The notes below the pieces were generated by a model. That model did not search any database and was not told the DNA's origin. It saw only the letters and a list, made by a program, of their open reading frames with translations. Both the position numbers and the translations under genes were made by a program. A DNA stretch of 58,060 bases from NCBI RefSeq assembly GCF_900142515.1, contig NZ_FRBC01000023.1, positions 1 to 58,060 on the forward strand. The letters run 5' to 3'. This DNA comes from Pseudoselenomonas ruminantium (GTDB taxonomy: Bacteria > Bacillota > Negativicutes > Selenomonadales > Selenomonadaceae). Of the stretch, positions 8,277 through 17,410 are shown in pieces (within the stretch, counting starts at the first letter, position 1; every line of letters starts with the position of its first letter).

Positions 8277-9437
8277 ATGGAATTTTATGGTTACAGACGC
8301 AAAGAAGGCCGCCCCGGCATCCGCAATCATATTTTGATTCTGCCCACTTGTGCCTGCGGCAGTGAATCCTGCCGAATTGTGGCAAGTCAGGTGCAGGGCG
8401 CGGTGAATATCGTCTTTAACACCGGCTGCAGTGATGTGGCGGCCAATACGGAAATGAGTCAGAAGGTGCTTACGGGCTTTGCGCTGAATCCTAACGTGTA
8501 CGGCGTAGTCATCATCGGCCTGGGCTGTGAAACCGTACCCCATGCCAAGCTGCGGGAAAAGATACAGGCAAGATGTTCCAAGCCGGTAGTTTCCTTTGGC
8601 ATACAGGAAGAAGGCGGCACCTTAAAGACCATTGCAAAAGCTGTGCGGGCTGCCCGGGAAATGGCGGCTGAAGCCGGGCTGCAGCAAAAAGAAAAATTCC
8701 CCATCAGCGAATTGCTGTTGGGGATAGAATGTGGCGGCAGCGATGCTACCTCCGGGATTGCTTCCAATCCTGCGGTGGGTAATCTTAGTGACAGGCTGGT
8801 GGATTTGGGCGCATCCGCCATGATGAGTGAGTCCATTGAGTGGATTGGCGGCGAACATGTGCTGGCCCGTCGGGGCGCCACACCGGAAATCCACGACCAG
8901 ATTATCCGGGTGTGCGAGGACTATGAAAAACATTTGCTCTCTGCAGGGCAGGATTGCCGAGCGGGACAGCCGACACCGGGCAACAAAGCAGGAGGCTTGT
9001 CCACGATTGATGAAAAGAGCCTTGGCTGCATCCGCAAAGGCGGCACCCGTCCCATCGTGGAGGTGCTGGAACAGGCGCAGCCGCCTACGAAGCGCGGGGC
9101 CATTGTCATGGATACGGCAGGGTACGATATTTCTTCCGTAACATCCATGGCAGCTGCCGGCTGTCAGGTCATCATCTTCACCACGGGCAGGGGAACGCCT
9201 ACGGGCAATGCCATTGTGCCGGTGCTGAAAGTGACGGCCAATGAACATACCTATAGTTGGATGGAAGATAATATGGACGTGGATTTATCGGGCATTATCC
9301 GAGGGGAGCAGACTATTGAGGAAAGCGGTGGGATGCTGCTGGCAAAGCTCCATGAGATTGCAAATGGCAAACTCACCAAAGCAGAAGCTTATGGCTTTTC
9401 GGATATTGCGGTTGACCATGTGTGCAGATTCGTGTAA
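8277..9437 (+). CDS. UxaA family hydrolase, large catalytic subunit
   Basis: The 386-residue protein starts with GYRRKEGRPGIRNHILILPTCACGSES, the classic start of the catalytic domain of altronate/galactarate dehydratase. Conserved stretches GLGCE, GIECGGSDATSGIASNPA and TTGRGTPTGNAIVPVLKVTAN follow. The family is an Fe-dependent cytoplasmic dehydratase. Together with the SAF subunit it forms a complete split enzyme. No uronate pathway gene lies nearby, so altronate itself may not be the substrate. AGGGAGGG at 8261-8268 supports the start. Confidence 0.85.
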   Translation: MEFYGYRRKEGRPGIRNHILILPTCACGSESCRIVASQVQGAVNIVFNTGCSDVAANTEMSQKVLTGFALNPNVYGVVIIGLGCETVPHAKLREKIQARCSKPVVSFGIQEEGGTLKTIAKAVRAAREMAAEAGLQQKEKFPISELLLGIECGGSDATSGIASNPAVGNLSDRLVDLGASAMMSESIEWIGGEHVLARRGATPEIHDQIIRVCEDYEKHLLSAGQDCRAGQPTPGNKAGGLSTIDEKSLGCIRKGGTRPIVEVLEQAQPPTKRGAIVMDTAGYDISSVTSMAAAGCQVIIFTTGRGTPTGNAIVPVLKVTANEHTYSWMEDNMDVDLSGIIRGEQTIEESGGMLLAKLHEIANGKLTKAEAYGFSDIAVDHVCRFV

Positions 9438-9475
9438 TTGGCGTAGGGGGGAACAGGATAGAGCATATTATGATG

Positions 9476-10363
9476 TCAGACCTTGAAATCCGGCTGGTCA
9501 CGGTAGAAGTGCTGCAAAAGCTCAATAAAGGCGTGCAGGGATTGGCGCTTGTCATTTTTATGCGTGTAAACGCCACAGGGAATGACGACATCGCTGTCAA
9601 AGTCGAGCCAGGCAAATTCGCCGTTATGGTCATTTAAGAAACCCGGTGCCAGACATACCCCCTTGTGGGCAGCCACATTGGTGAGTGTGTTGTCGTGGTC
9701 AGGGCTGTTAAAATAATCCACATGAATTTCACTAATCATACGTTGTTGCAAAGCACGCAGAGCGGGCGGGGAGCCGCCGCCTACCATAAGTGTACGACCT
9801 TTTAAGTCGCTGGGCGTAACCAGCGGCTTTTTTGTCAGTGCGTCATTTTTCTCGGTAATCAGGTAGATGTGACTGTCAAACAGGTGATGACAGGTCACAT
9901 CCGGTACGCGCTTCATCGTGTATTCCATGGCAAAGGTCACGTCCTGTTCGCCTTGCAGGAAGGATTCTTGTCCGTGCTGCCAGTCAAAACTGGGAATGAC
10001 ATTGACCGTAGGAAAACTGCGGCTGAATTGCGCAATGACCTGTGGCAGAAAGTAGATGGCGGAACGAATCGGCAGCGTTATGCGGATGCTTTCGGCATAT
10101 TTGGCGCTGAAATTCTGCCCCTGCTCAATGGCCTCCTTCAGCTGTCCGTAAAGCGTGCGCAAGGTGCCGACAAATTGTGCTCCTGCCGGTGTAAGCATAG
10201 CCCCTTTGCCGGAGCGTTCAAAGAGGGCAAAACCAATCTCGTTTTCCACAGCCTTTATCTGATAGGTCAGTGTGGGCTGTGAGATAAAGAGATTTTCGGC
10301 TGCGCGGTTGAAATTCAGCACCTGTGCCAGCTCCAGGATATATTCCATTTGCTTGGTGTTCAT
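9476..10363 (-). CDS. LysR family transcriptional regulator
   Basis: The 295-residue protein has the LysR helix-turn-helix (MNTKQMEYILELAQVLNFNRAAENLFISQPTLTYQI) and a full effector domain. The ATG at 10363 has AAAGGAGG in good position, and an upstream alternative at 10420 has no site. It converges with the UxaA genes and diverges from the SnoaL-like/alpha-beta hydrolase/aldo-keto reductase operon, which it probably regulates. Confidence 0.9.
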   Translation of the reverse strand: MNTKQMEYILELAQVLNFNRAAENLFISQPTLTYQIKAVENEIGFALFERSGKGAMLTPAGAQFVGTLRTLYGQLKEAIEQGQNFSAKYAESIRITLPIRSAIYFLPQVIAQFSRSFPTVNVIPSFDWQHGQESFLQGEQDVTFAMEYTMKRVPDVTCHHLFDSHIYLITEKNDALTKKPLVTPSDLKGRTLMVGGGSPPALRALQQRMISEIHVDYFNSPDHDNTLTNVAAHKGVCLAPGFLNDHNGEFAWLDFDSDVVIPCGVYTHKNDKRQSLHAFIELLQHFYRDQPDFKV

Positions 10364-10537
10364 CGGTGAGGCCTCCTTTGTTTCTATTTGCAGTATAGCG
10401 GTTGGCCTTCGAAATTGCAACGGTTTAATAGGAAAATTAAATTGATAATCTAAACTTACAATTGGATATTCTGATATAACATCGCTATAATGAAATCAAC
10501 AAAAGGAAATGCAGATACGCTGAAAGGGGAATGTCAA
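10364..10537. promoter_or_regulatory. divergent promoter region
   Basis: On the plus strand TTGGAT and TATAAT (before ATGAAATC, near 10490) form a promoter facing the SnoaL-like gene. On the minus strand TATACT near 10395 can serve the LysR gene. The AT-rich stretch between them is the expected place for LysR binding sites. Confidence 0.4.
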
Positions 10538-10966
10538 ATGTCACTGGAAATGTTAGAAGCAAAAGAAGCGATTCGCGAGGTTATTGACGGTTTTGCCAAT
10601 CTGGAGTGCAATGTGCCGGCGCAGATGGTTTATTTTACCGAAGATGTTCATGTCATGGTCTATATGGGCGATAAGCTCACGATGGATATTCATGGACGGG
10701 ACACGCTGGAAAAACAGTTCAGCGCCTTTACCGGCGGCATCAAAGCATCGCATCATCAAAATGGTCAGCAGGTCATTACGGTAGATGGCGATACGGCTGT
10801 GGACGTGCATTACTGTCGGGCGGCCCTCGTGATGGAAGAAAACGGCCATACTGTGGTGTCGGACAACTACATCCGCTATACGGATAAACTCGTGAAACAG
10901 GCTGGCAAGTGGCTCATCAAAGAGCGTGAGCAGCATTTTGTCATTACGAAGAAACAGGACTTATAA
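10538..10966 (+). CDS. SnoaL-like / NTF2-fold protein
   Basis: The 142-residue product (AKEAIREVIDGFANLECN ... VMVYMGDKLTMDIHGRDTLEKQFSAF ... ADNYIRYTDKLVK-like end with GKWLIKEREQHF) fits the SnoaL-like / nuclear transport factor 2 fold, a small cone-shaped alpha+beta barrel used by varied enzymes and binding proteins. AAGGGGA at 10524-10530 supports the ATG at 10538. It leads an operon with the exported hydrolase (20-base gap) and the aldo/keto reductase. The substrate is unknown. Confidence 0.7.
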   Translation: MSLEMLEAKEAIREVIDGFANLECNVPAQMVYFTEDVHVMVYMGDKLTMDIHGRDTLEKQFSAFTGGIKASHHQNGQQVITVDGDTAVDVHYCRAALVMEENGHTVVSDNYIRYTDKLVKQAGKWLIKEREQHFVITKKQDL

Positions 10967-10985
10967 GAGGCTGGAGAGATAGAAA

Positions 10986-12098
10986 ATGTACTTGAAAAAA
11001 AGGATATATCGTAGCATTCTTACGGCAAGTGTGCTGTTGTCACTTAATATTGGTTTTGTATCTGCTACGCCAATTACCATCGAGGAGCAAGGTTCATTTA
11101 CGGTGGGCGGCAGTTATAAACAGCATGCAGGAAAATTCACGCAGGAGAATTTTGTTGCAGAAGATGGGCAGAGAGCTTATGGCGATTTTGCTTATGTGGA
11201 GTATCAAAAGCCCGTCAAAGCCAAAAAACTGCCGTTGATTTTTCAGCATGGTGGTGCTCAGTCAAAACGTACATGGGAATCCGGCCCGGATGGACGGGAA
11301 GGGTTCAATACGATGTTTTTGCGAGCCGGTTATTCCGTATATCTGGTAGACCAGCCCCGTAGTGGCGAAGCCAATCTTTCCACGGAGGCAGTAACGCCGG
11401 ACACACCTTGGGCAAGTAATCCCATGTATGGAGATAAAACACTATATGTGCTTTCGCGTATTGGCCATTATGATGAGAAGGGCAACCCGGTTCCTAATGC
11501 CCAGTTCCCGGAAGGCGAAGAAAATTATCAGGCTTTCCAGCAGAGCTGGACGATTGGTTCTGGCCCCTTGGACAACGACCTCAATGCTGATGTACTGGCT
11601 AAACTTTTTAATCGCCAGAAGGATGGGGCGGTGTTGGTTTCTCATTCTATGGGCGGAACAATTGGCTGGCGTACAGCTATTCGTACAGATAAAGTGAAGG
11701 CTATTATTGCCTATGAGCCGGGAGGAACGCCCTTTGTGTTCCCGGAATCTGAAATGCCCACATTAACTGCCGCACGTTTTAAGGCGCTCTCTGCTTCGGC
11801 AATGGGGGTTCCCATGGAGGATTTTCTGAAACTCACCAGAATTCCCATCGTGCTGTATTATGGAGATTATATAAAAATCGGTTCGGAAAATGTTGGCGAG
11901 GATAAGTGGGGAACTGAGTATGCGATGGCACAACAGTTTGTCGCGGCTATAAATCGTCACGGTGGTGATGCGACTTTGGTACATCTGCCGGATATCGGTA
12001 TCAAGGGAAATTCGCATTTCCTGATGCAGGAGAAGAACAACAAGCAGATCATGGAACTGGCGCTCAAATGGCTGGACGAAAAAGGTCTGTCAAAATAA
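10986..12098 (+). CDS. exported alpha/beta hydrolase
   Basis: An N-terminal signal peptide of about 27 residues (basic start, hydrophobic core, SATP) is followed by an alpha/beta hydrolase domain: LPLIFQHGGAQSKRTWE near the oxyanion region, YLVDQPRSGEA, and the nucleophile elbow SHSMGG with Ser near residue 221. The late GNSHFLMQEKNN segment carries the probable catalytic His. The 370-residue protein is predicted periplasmic or secreted, acting on an ester or similar bond of unknown substrate. It is flanked in the same operon by the SnoaL-like gene and an aldo/keto reductase. Confidence 0.85.
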   Translation: MYLKKRIYRSILTASVLLSLNIGFVSATPITIEEQGSFTVGGSYKQHAGKFTQENFVAEDGQRAYGDFAYVEYQKPVKAKKLPLIFQHGGAQSKRTWESGPDGREGFNTMFLRAGYSVYLVDQPRSGEANLSTEAVTPDTPWASNPMYGDKTLYVLSRIGHYDEKGNPVPNAQFPEGEENYQAFQQSWTIGSGPLDNDLNADVLAKLFNRQKDGAVLVSHSMGGTIGWRTAIRTDKVKAIIAYEPGGTPFVFPESEMPTLTAARFKALSASAMGVPMEDFLKLTRIPIVLYYGDYIKIGSENVGEDKWGTEYAMAQQFVAAINRHGGDATLVHLPDIGIKGNSHFLMQEKNNKQIMELALKWLDEKGLSK

Positions 12099-12123
12099 GC
12101 AGCACTGAGAGGAGAATGTGAAC

Positions 12124-13116
12124 ATGGAATATGTAAAATTTGGCAATACAGGCATGGATGTTTCCCGCATTTGCCTGGGGATGATGAGTTTTGGCAAGCC
12201 GGGCAAGGAGAATGGTGTATTTCCTTGGGCCAAGGACTATGAAGAGGGCAAGGAAATCTTCAAGAAGGCCATTGACCTCGGAATCAATTATTTCGATACG
12301 GCCAACGTCTATCAAATGGGCAGCAGTGAGGAAATCACAGGCCATTATATCCGTGAATTCGGCCTGAACCGTGATGAGATTGTCGTGACCACGAAGGTAA
12401 ATTTCGAGATGCGTCCTGGACGCCCCAATGGCGGCGGCCTTTCCCGCAAGAATATCATGGCAGAGATTGACCACAGCCTTCAGCGTCTCGGTCTTGATTA
12501 TGTAGATGTCTACCAGATTCATAGACTTGACACCAATACCCCTATGGAAGAAATCATGGAAGCTCTGCATGATGTGGTGAAGAGCGGCAAAGCACGTTAT
12601 ATTGGCGCTTCTACTATATTTGCCTGGCAGCTGGAGCGCCTCCAGAATATTGCCAGGGAGCATAACTGGACGCAGTTTGCTTCCCTGCAGCCGCAGTACA
12701 ACCTGATCTATCGGGAAGAGGAACGGGAAATCCTGCCCCTTTGCCAGGACCGCAAGCTGGCAGTCGTACCATGGAGTCCGCTGGCAGGTGGCCGGACGGC
12801 TCATCCTTGGGGAACTGTTACGGCACGCAATGTCATCGATGAAGTTTCACCCATGGTATGGGGTGAAACAGACGCGCAGGATAAGGTTGTCGTTGATAAT
12901 CTGGAGAAGATTGCGGCAGAGCACGGTCGTACCATGGCACAGGAATCCTTGGCATGGATGCTCAGCAAACCATACATTACGGCGCCCATCGTTGGCACCA
13001 CCAGCGTACAGCACGTAGAAGAAGCGGTATCTGCATTGGATATCAAGTTGGACGAAGAAGAAATCAAGGCGCTGGAAGCTCCTTACGTACCACATATCAA
13101 GACTGGTCTCTATTGA
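12124..13116 (+). CDS. aldo/keto reductase
   Basis: The 330-residue protein shows the aldo/keto reductase TIM-barrel hallmarks: GNTGMDVSRICLGMMSFG, the catalytic Asp/Tyr segment YFDTANVYQMGSSEE, VTTKVNF with the catalytic Lys, the Asp-rich DVYQIHRLD and the NADPH-binding end TSVQHVEEAV. It should reduce aldehydes or ketones with NADPH in the cytoplasm. A GTG at 12118 is only 3 bases from GGAG; the ATG at 12124 is 9 bases from it and is chosen. Last gene of the operon, followed by a terminator. Confidence 0.9.
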   Translation: MEYVKFGNTGMDVSRICLGMMSFGKPGKENGVFPWAKDYEEGKEIFKKAIDLGINYFDTANVYQMGSSEEITGHYIREFGLNRDEIVVTTKVNFEMRPGRPNGGGLSRKNIMAEIDHSLQRLGLDYVDVYQIHRLDTNTPMEEIMEALHDVVKSGKARYIGASTIFAWQLERLQNIAREHNWTQFASLQPQYNLIYREEEREILPLCQDRKLAVVPWSPLAGGRTAHPWGTVTARNVIDEVSPMVWGETDAQDKVVVDNLEKIAAEHGRTMAQESLAWMLSKPYITAPIVGTTSVQHVEEAVSALDIKLDEEEIKALEAPYVPHIKTGLY

Positions 13117-13131
13117 TTAAGCCATGGGAAA

Positions 13132-13160
13132 GCACCGCGATTTTGAAGTCGCGGTGTTTT
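13132..13160 (+). terminator. intrinsic terminator
   Basis: Arms CACCGCGA (13133-13140) and TCGCGGTG (13149-13156) are followed by TTTT. It ends the aldo/keto reductase operon. Confidence 0.85.
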
Positions 13161-13197
13161 CTATAAGAAATCCTTATGGATTTCCTCAGAACGCAGA

Positions 13198-13226
13198 TTG
13201 ATAGCATTAACTGTGAAGTATAGAAT
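13198..13226 (+). promoter_or_regulatory. putative sigma70-type promoter
   Basis: TTGATA at 13198-13203 and TAGAAT at 13221-13226 are spaced by 17 bases, about 70 bases before the lipoprotein gene at 13298. Confidence 0.55.
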
Positions 13227-13297
13227 AAAGGTAGAACAAGACAATTCTCTTCCGGACGTTGGATTCCGTGACAGAGTAAAGGAGAGGTAGTAATATT

Positions 13298-14173
13298 ATG
13301 TTTACAAAGAAAAAGAAATATGGAATCTTCTTGATTGTATCTCTTTTTATTCTGACTGGATGTGGAGCAATGGAAGGGAAAACTGCTGGAGACGTGGAAA
13401 AAAAGACTCAGGTTCTTGCAGAGGGAACGGGACGTATTCCCATTGTAATGACGGCAGGAAATGTAAAGGTTGAAGGTGTACTGGATGACAGTGAGACTTC
13501 CAGGGAGTTTCTGGCGCGGCTGCCGTTGACCATTTCACTGAAGCGTTCCGATGATCGGGAATATTATACACATATCCCAGCTTTGAGTGATAAGGGAAAT
13601 GCTATCGAAGATTATGAAAATGGTGATATTACCTTTTATACCGGCGGACCGTCCTTGGCGATTTTCTTCGATAAGGCAGGGGTTTCTCATCAAGGAAATC
13701 TGATTCGTATGGGCAGGATTACCTCAGACTTGCATCTGTTTGATAAGCTGGGAGATTCTATTGAAATGAGGATCGAACGAAAGGAACCGCAAATGGAACA
13801 TGATGTAGAGACGATGAAAGCAATGTACCGCACCATGTATGGGTATATGCTCTATGAGACACGCAATATTGCGGGAATCGGAGAGATGCTCGATGATGGT
13901 TTTACACTTACCCATATGACCGGTATGGTGCAGCCCAAGGACGAATATATTGCCTGCATTGCCGATGGACGGTTGAGCTATTTCTCACAGGATACCGAAC
14001 AGATTGATGTGCAGCTGGTGGATGAGACTCATGCAATCCTGACCGGTCAAACACGGGTGGAAGCAGAAGTATTTGGAGGCAGCCGCCATACCTGGCCTTT
14101 GCAGTTGAAATTTGATATGGAAAAGAAGAATGGGCAGTGGTTGATGATGCGGGCTGTGGCTTCGACTTATTGA
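13298..14173 (+). CDS. two-domain lipoprotein: cyclophilin-like plus NTF2/SnoaL-like
   Basis: A lipoprotein signal (FILTGC) leads into a cyclophilin-like domain of about 125 residues (VEGVLDDSETSREFLARLPL ... GDITFYTGGPSLAIFFD ... NLIRMGRI), like that of the protein at 473. A second domain of about 125 residues starts near residue 165 (ETMKAMYRTMYGYMLYETRN, ending KNGQWLMMRAVAST) and looks like a SnoaL/DUF4440 NTF2-type fold. Both folds also occur as separate genes in this window. The protein is probably anchored on the outer face of the cytoplasmic membrane. Function unknown. Confidence 0.7.
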   Translation: MFTKKKKYGIFLIVSLFILTGCGAMEGKTAGDVEKKTQVLAEGTGRIPIVMTAGNVKVEGVLDDSETSREFLARLPLTISLKRSDDREYYTHIPALSDKGNAIEDYENGDITFYTGGPSLAIFFDKAGVSHQGNLIRMGRITSDLHLFDKLGDSIEMRIERKEPQMEHDVETMKAMYRTMYGYMLYETRNIAGIGEMLDDGFTLTHMTGMVQPKDEYIACIADGRLSYFSQDTEQIDVQLVDETHAILTGQTRVEAEVFGGSRHTWPLQLKFDMEKKNGQWLMMRAVASTY

Positions 14174-14268
14174 TTTTAGTAGACTTTAGCAGATTTATAT
14201 AGAGGCAAGGATAAAAGCTGGGGAGACAGAATATCTGACACAATGCCAAACGGAGGAGGATCGTAATC

Positions 14269-15153
14269 ATGTTAAAGCAGATGCGCTATTTTCAGGCGGT
14301 AGTGCGGTATAAGAATTTCAGCGAGGCCGCGGAGGCCTGTTATATATCCCAGTCAGCCATATCCCAGCAGATACAGGCTCTCGAAAAAGAATTGGGTGTG
14401 CAACTCCTGATACGGGAGAAGCGGAAGTTTTCGCTGACGCCTGCCGGGGAATATTTTTACAAGCAGAGCATTGTCCTCTTGCATGATGCAGATAAGCTGG
14501 TGGAAAAAACCCGCCAGCTTGCCAGCGGCGGGCAGATCGTGTTGAAGCTTGGCTATCCCAAGCAGTATCGGGGCAGTGAATTGCAGCAGGTGTTGCCTGT
14601 CTTTCAGGAGAAATATCCTCAGGTTGCGCTGCATTTGGTCAGTGGCACCCATGAGGAGCTTTACGACAGACTGCGGACAGACAGGCTGGACATTGCTATC
14701 AATGATCTGCGCCGCAAGCCATCGGAACACTATGTGAACTATTTTCTCGCTACGGAGCAGGTCTATGCAGAACTGTCGGCGGCAAATCCCCTGACAGCTT
14801 TGGAACAGATTGACACGGACGACCTGAAAAGCCTGCCCTGCATACTGGTTTCCTCCCCAGAGCAAAGGGAAAATGACGAAGCCTTTTATCGTGAATACTT
14901 CGGCGTTCAGGGAGATTTCCTGCTGGCCGAAAGTCAGGAACAGGCCCGGCTCTATGTGCTGTCAGGCCAGGGATTCTATCTGGAAACCAGACGCAAGGTA
15001 CAGGTCGGCCGGGTGGGAGACATACGCTATATCCCCTTGCAGCATGAAGGGCGGCTGGTAACGCAGGATTATTATATCTTTTGGAAAGCTAACCGCGAGG
15101 AAGCTTATTTGGAGGATTTTGCCGCCATGCTGGAAAGCATGTTTATGGTTTGA
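14269..15153 (+). CDS. LysR family transcriptional regulator
   Basis: The 294-residue protein has a clear LysR helix-turn-helix (MLKQMRYFQAVVRYKNFSEAAEACYISQSAISQQI) and the substrate-binding domain. GGAGGA precedes the ATG. It lies between the lipoprotein and the MATE transporter on the same strand, with a terminator behind it, and probably controls the neighbouring redox/efflux genes. Confidence 0.9.
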   Translation: MLKQMRYFQAVVRYKNFSEAAEACYISQSAISQQIQALEKELGVQLLIREKRKFSLTPAGEYFYKQSIVLLHDADKLVEKTRQLASGGQIVLKLGYPKQYRGSELQQVLPVFQEKYPQVALHLVSGTHEELYDRLRTDRLDIAINDLRRKPSEHYVNYFLATEQVYAELSAANPLTALEQIDTDDLKSLPCILVSSPEQRENDEAFYREYFGVQGDFLLAESQEQARLYVLSGQGFYLETRRKVQVGRVGDIRYIPLQHEGRLVTQDYYIFWKANREEAYLEDFAAMLESMFMV

Positions 15154-15172
15154 ATTTATCTGGATGTTAATG

Positions 15173-15201
15173 GGAGTCACTGTTTGGTCAGTGGCTCCTT
15201 T
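15173..15201 (+). terminator. intrinsic terminator
   Basis: GGAGTCAC and GTGGCTCC pair (one G-U) across an 11-base loop and are followed by TTTATTAGTTTTT. Terminates the LysR gene. Confidence 0.75.
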
Positions 15202-15304
15202 ATTAGTTTTTCTAATGGATATGGGGCGATATCGAGATTGTTTAGATTCTAGGAAAAGATAAAATAGAAATAGAAATTGAATTGATAAGGAAGTGGTACA
15301 GAAA

Positions 15305-16675
15305 ATGTTGTTTTTTAAGCGCAGAGATATGGATATGCTGAACGGATCAATTGCCGATAAATTTCTGATCTTTGCCTTGCCTTTGGCATTCACGGGCATG
15401 CTGGAGCAGCTTTTCAATACGGCTGACACTATGGTTTTGGGGCGGTTTGTGGGCAAGAGTGCCATGGCGGCGGTGGGGAATAATGCGATGCCCATCAGTC
15501 TGCTGGTCATGTTGCTTTTGGGCTTGTCGCTGGGGGGGAATGTGGTTATTGCCCAGCGTATCGGCGCTGGTAATGAGAAGCGGGCCAGCCGGGCTGTGCA
15601 TACGGCGATTATCATGTCCCTGTTCATGGGGGCAATCCTTCTCGCAGCCGGTGAGGCTCTTACCGGGCTGATCATGAATATGCTGGGAGTGCCGGCAGAG
15701 ATTCTGCCCATGGCGGAGCTTTATCTGCGGATTTACTTCTTGGGGCTGCCGGCGCTGGCCATCTATAATTTTGAGTCGGCTATCTTTCGTAGCAACGGTG
15801 ACAGTCATACACCCTTGTACAGTCTTATGGTCGTAGCTCTTTTGAATATCGTCCTCAATCTGCTGACCGTAGTGGTCTTTGACTGGGGCGTGGCGGGAGT
15901 TGTCGGTGCTACTGTGATTGCCAACTATGTGAATGCGGCTATCCTGTGGCGCAAATTGCGGCACAGTGAGAGCTATATCCGCCTGGAATACCGAAAACTG
16001 CGTTATGCGGCCAAGGAATTGAAGGAAATCATTCGTATTGGTTTACCTGCTGGGGTTCAGGGAATGATCTTTTGTCTGTCCAATCTGGTGGTGCAAAGTG
16101 CCATCAACAGTCTGGGGGCAGATGTGATGGCGGCCTCGGCGGCGGCATTTGCCATTGAGATCAATGTCTACTGCTTCCTAAGTGCTATCGGTCAGGCCAC
16201 TACGACCTTTATCGGGCAGAATTTTGGGGCCAAAAATATTGAGCGTTGCTTTCAGATTACGAAAATTGCCCTGCTTAGCGAATTGGCGGTTATGCTATTT
16301 TTAGGTGGATTGACCACATTGTTTGCCAAACCACTGCTGGGAATTTTTATACAGGATGCGTGGATTATTGAACTGGGTGTGATCCGCATCGTCTATGTGA
16401 CGTTGCTGCAATTCCTGAACGGGGTGACAGAGGTCTTGTCGGGCACTATGCGTGGCTATGGCTATTCCACACCGCCAGCCATGATTGCTCTGGTGACCAT
16501 CTGCGGAACGTGGATTATCTGGGTGTATACGGTATTTGCCGCAGCCCCTGCGTTTAGTACGCTGCTGCTGACGTATCCCGCCAGCTGGGCCATTACCGGT
16601 GCTATCCTGTTCGTGGTGTATATGCGCTATCGCCGCAGGTTGTTGTCAAGATTTGTCACGCCTGTGATAGCTTAA
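15305..16675 (+). CDS. MATE family efflux transporter
   Basis: About 456 residues with some 12 hydrophobic segments and the MATE phrases FALPLAFTGMLEQLFNTADTMVLGRFVG and, in the second half, IRIGLPAGVQGMIFCLSNLVVQ and GQATTTFIGQNFGA. The family exports drugs or metabolites in exchange for H+ or Na+. A GTG at 15293 sits on top of the ribosome-binding site, so the ATG at 15305 behind ATAAGGAA is preferred. It is followed 16 bases later by the exported flavodoxin. Confidence 0.9.
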   Translation: MLFFKRRDMDMLNGSIADKFLIFALPLAFTGMLEQLFNTADTMVLGRFVGKSAMAAVGNNAMPISLLVMLLLGLSLGGNVVIAQRIGAGNEKRASRAVHTAIIMSLFMGAILLAAGEALTGLIMNMLGVPAEILPMAELYLRIYFLGLPALAIYNFESAIFRSNGDSHTPLYSLMVVALLNIVLNLLTVVVFDWGVAGVVGATVIANYVNAAILWRKLRHSESYIRLEYRKLRYAAKELKEIIRIGLPAGVQGMIFCLSNLVVQSAINSLGADVMAASAAAFAIEINVYCFLSAIGQATTTFIGQNFGAKNIERCFQITKIALLSELAVMLFLGGLTTLFAKPLLGIFIQDAWIIELGVIRIVYVTLLQFLNGVTEVLSGTMRGYGYSTPPAMIALVTICGTWIIWVYTVFAAAPAFSTLLLTYPASWAITGAILFVVYMRYRRRLLSRFVTPVIA

Positions 16676-16691
16676 TGAGAGGAGAATTGGA

Positions 16692-17396
16692 ATGATGAAA
16701 CGCAGGGATTTTATTCGCATGGCAGGGCTGGGCATCCTGGGACTGGCTTTTGTCGGCTGTGGCGAGGAAACAAAGCCGGTCGCCTCGACACCTGTCCCTT
16801 CTGCCGGCGGTGTAGCGGCAGGGATAACTCCTTCTGCTGAGGCTGCTGCCCACAATGGTGGCAAAAAAATCCTGGTGACCTATTTTTCCCGCAAGGGAGA
16901 TAATTACGAGGTCGGCTATATCGAAAAGGGCAATACCCACATTGTGGCAGATATCATTGCACAGGAACTAGGCGGCGTGGATATCTTTGAAATAAAAACG
17001 GTCAAGGAGTATCCTGCCGATTATCGGGAATGCACCGAGGAGGCTAAGGCGGAAAAAGCCCGGGACGCACGACCGGAACTTGCGGCTATGGTAAAGGACT
17101 TTGCTCAGTATGATACGGTTTTCCTGGGATATCCCATTTGGTGGAGCGACCTGCCCATGCCGGTGTATACATTCCTGGAAAGCTATGACTGGCAGGGGAA
17201 AACGGTTATTCCCTTCTGCACCTCGGCAGGTGATAACATGACCGGCTTGGAAGACAGGGGAATCCCCCGCTATGCCAAAGGAGCAAAAATAAAGGGCGAG
17301 GGCCTGGGGCTGCGGGGGAAATCCGTGCAGGATAATCCAGAGGCGGCACGCACGAAGGTCAGAGCGTGGTTAAAGAAATTAGGCTATCAGCAGTAA
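16692..17396 (+). CDS. Tat-exported flavodoxin lipoprotein
   Basis: The N-terminus reads KRRDFIRMAGLGILGLAFVGCG, a twin-arginine signal ending in a lipobox, so the protein is predicted to be folded with FMN before export and lipid anchoring. From about residue 58 a flavodoxin domain follows: ILVTYFSRKGDN, the insertion YIEKGNTHIVADII and FLGYPIWWSDLPMPVYTFLE. The 234-residue protein is an extracytoplasmic electron carrier or reductase. Its cytoplasmic paralogue follows directly. GAGAGGAGA lies 7 bases before the ATG. Confidence 0.85.
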   Translation: MMKRRDFIRMAGLGILGLAFVGCGEETKPVASTPVPSAGGVAAGITPSAEAAAHNGGKKILVTYFSRKGDNYEVGYIEKGNTHIVADIIAQELGGVDIFEIKTVKEYPADYRECTEEAKAEKARDARPELAAMVKDFAQYDTVFLGYPIWWSDLPMPVYTFLESYDWQGKTVIPFCTSAGDNMTGLEDRGIPRYAKGAKIKGEGLGLRGKSVQDNPEAARTKVRAWLKKLGYQQ

Positions 17397-17410
17397 AGGA
17401 GCTGGCGAAA

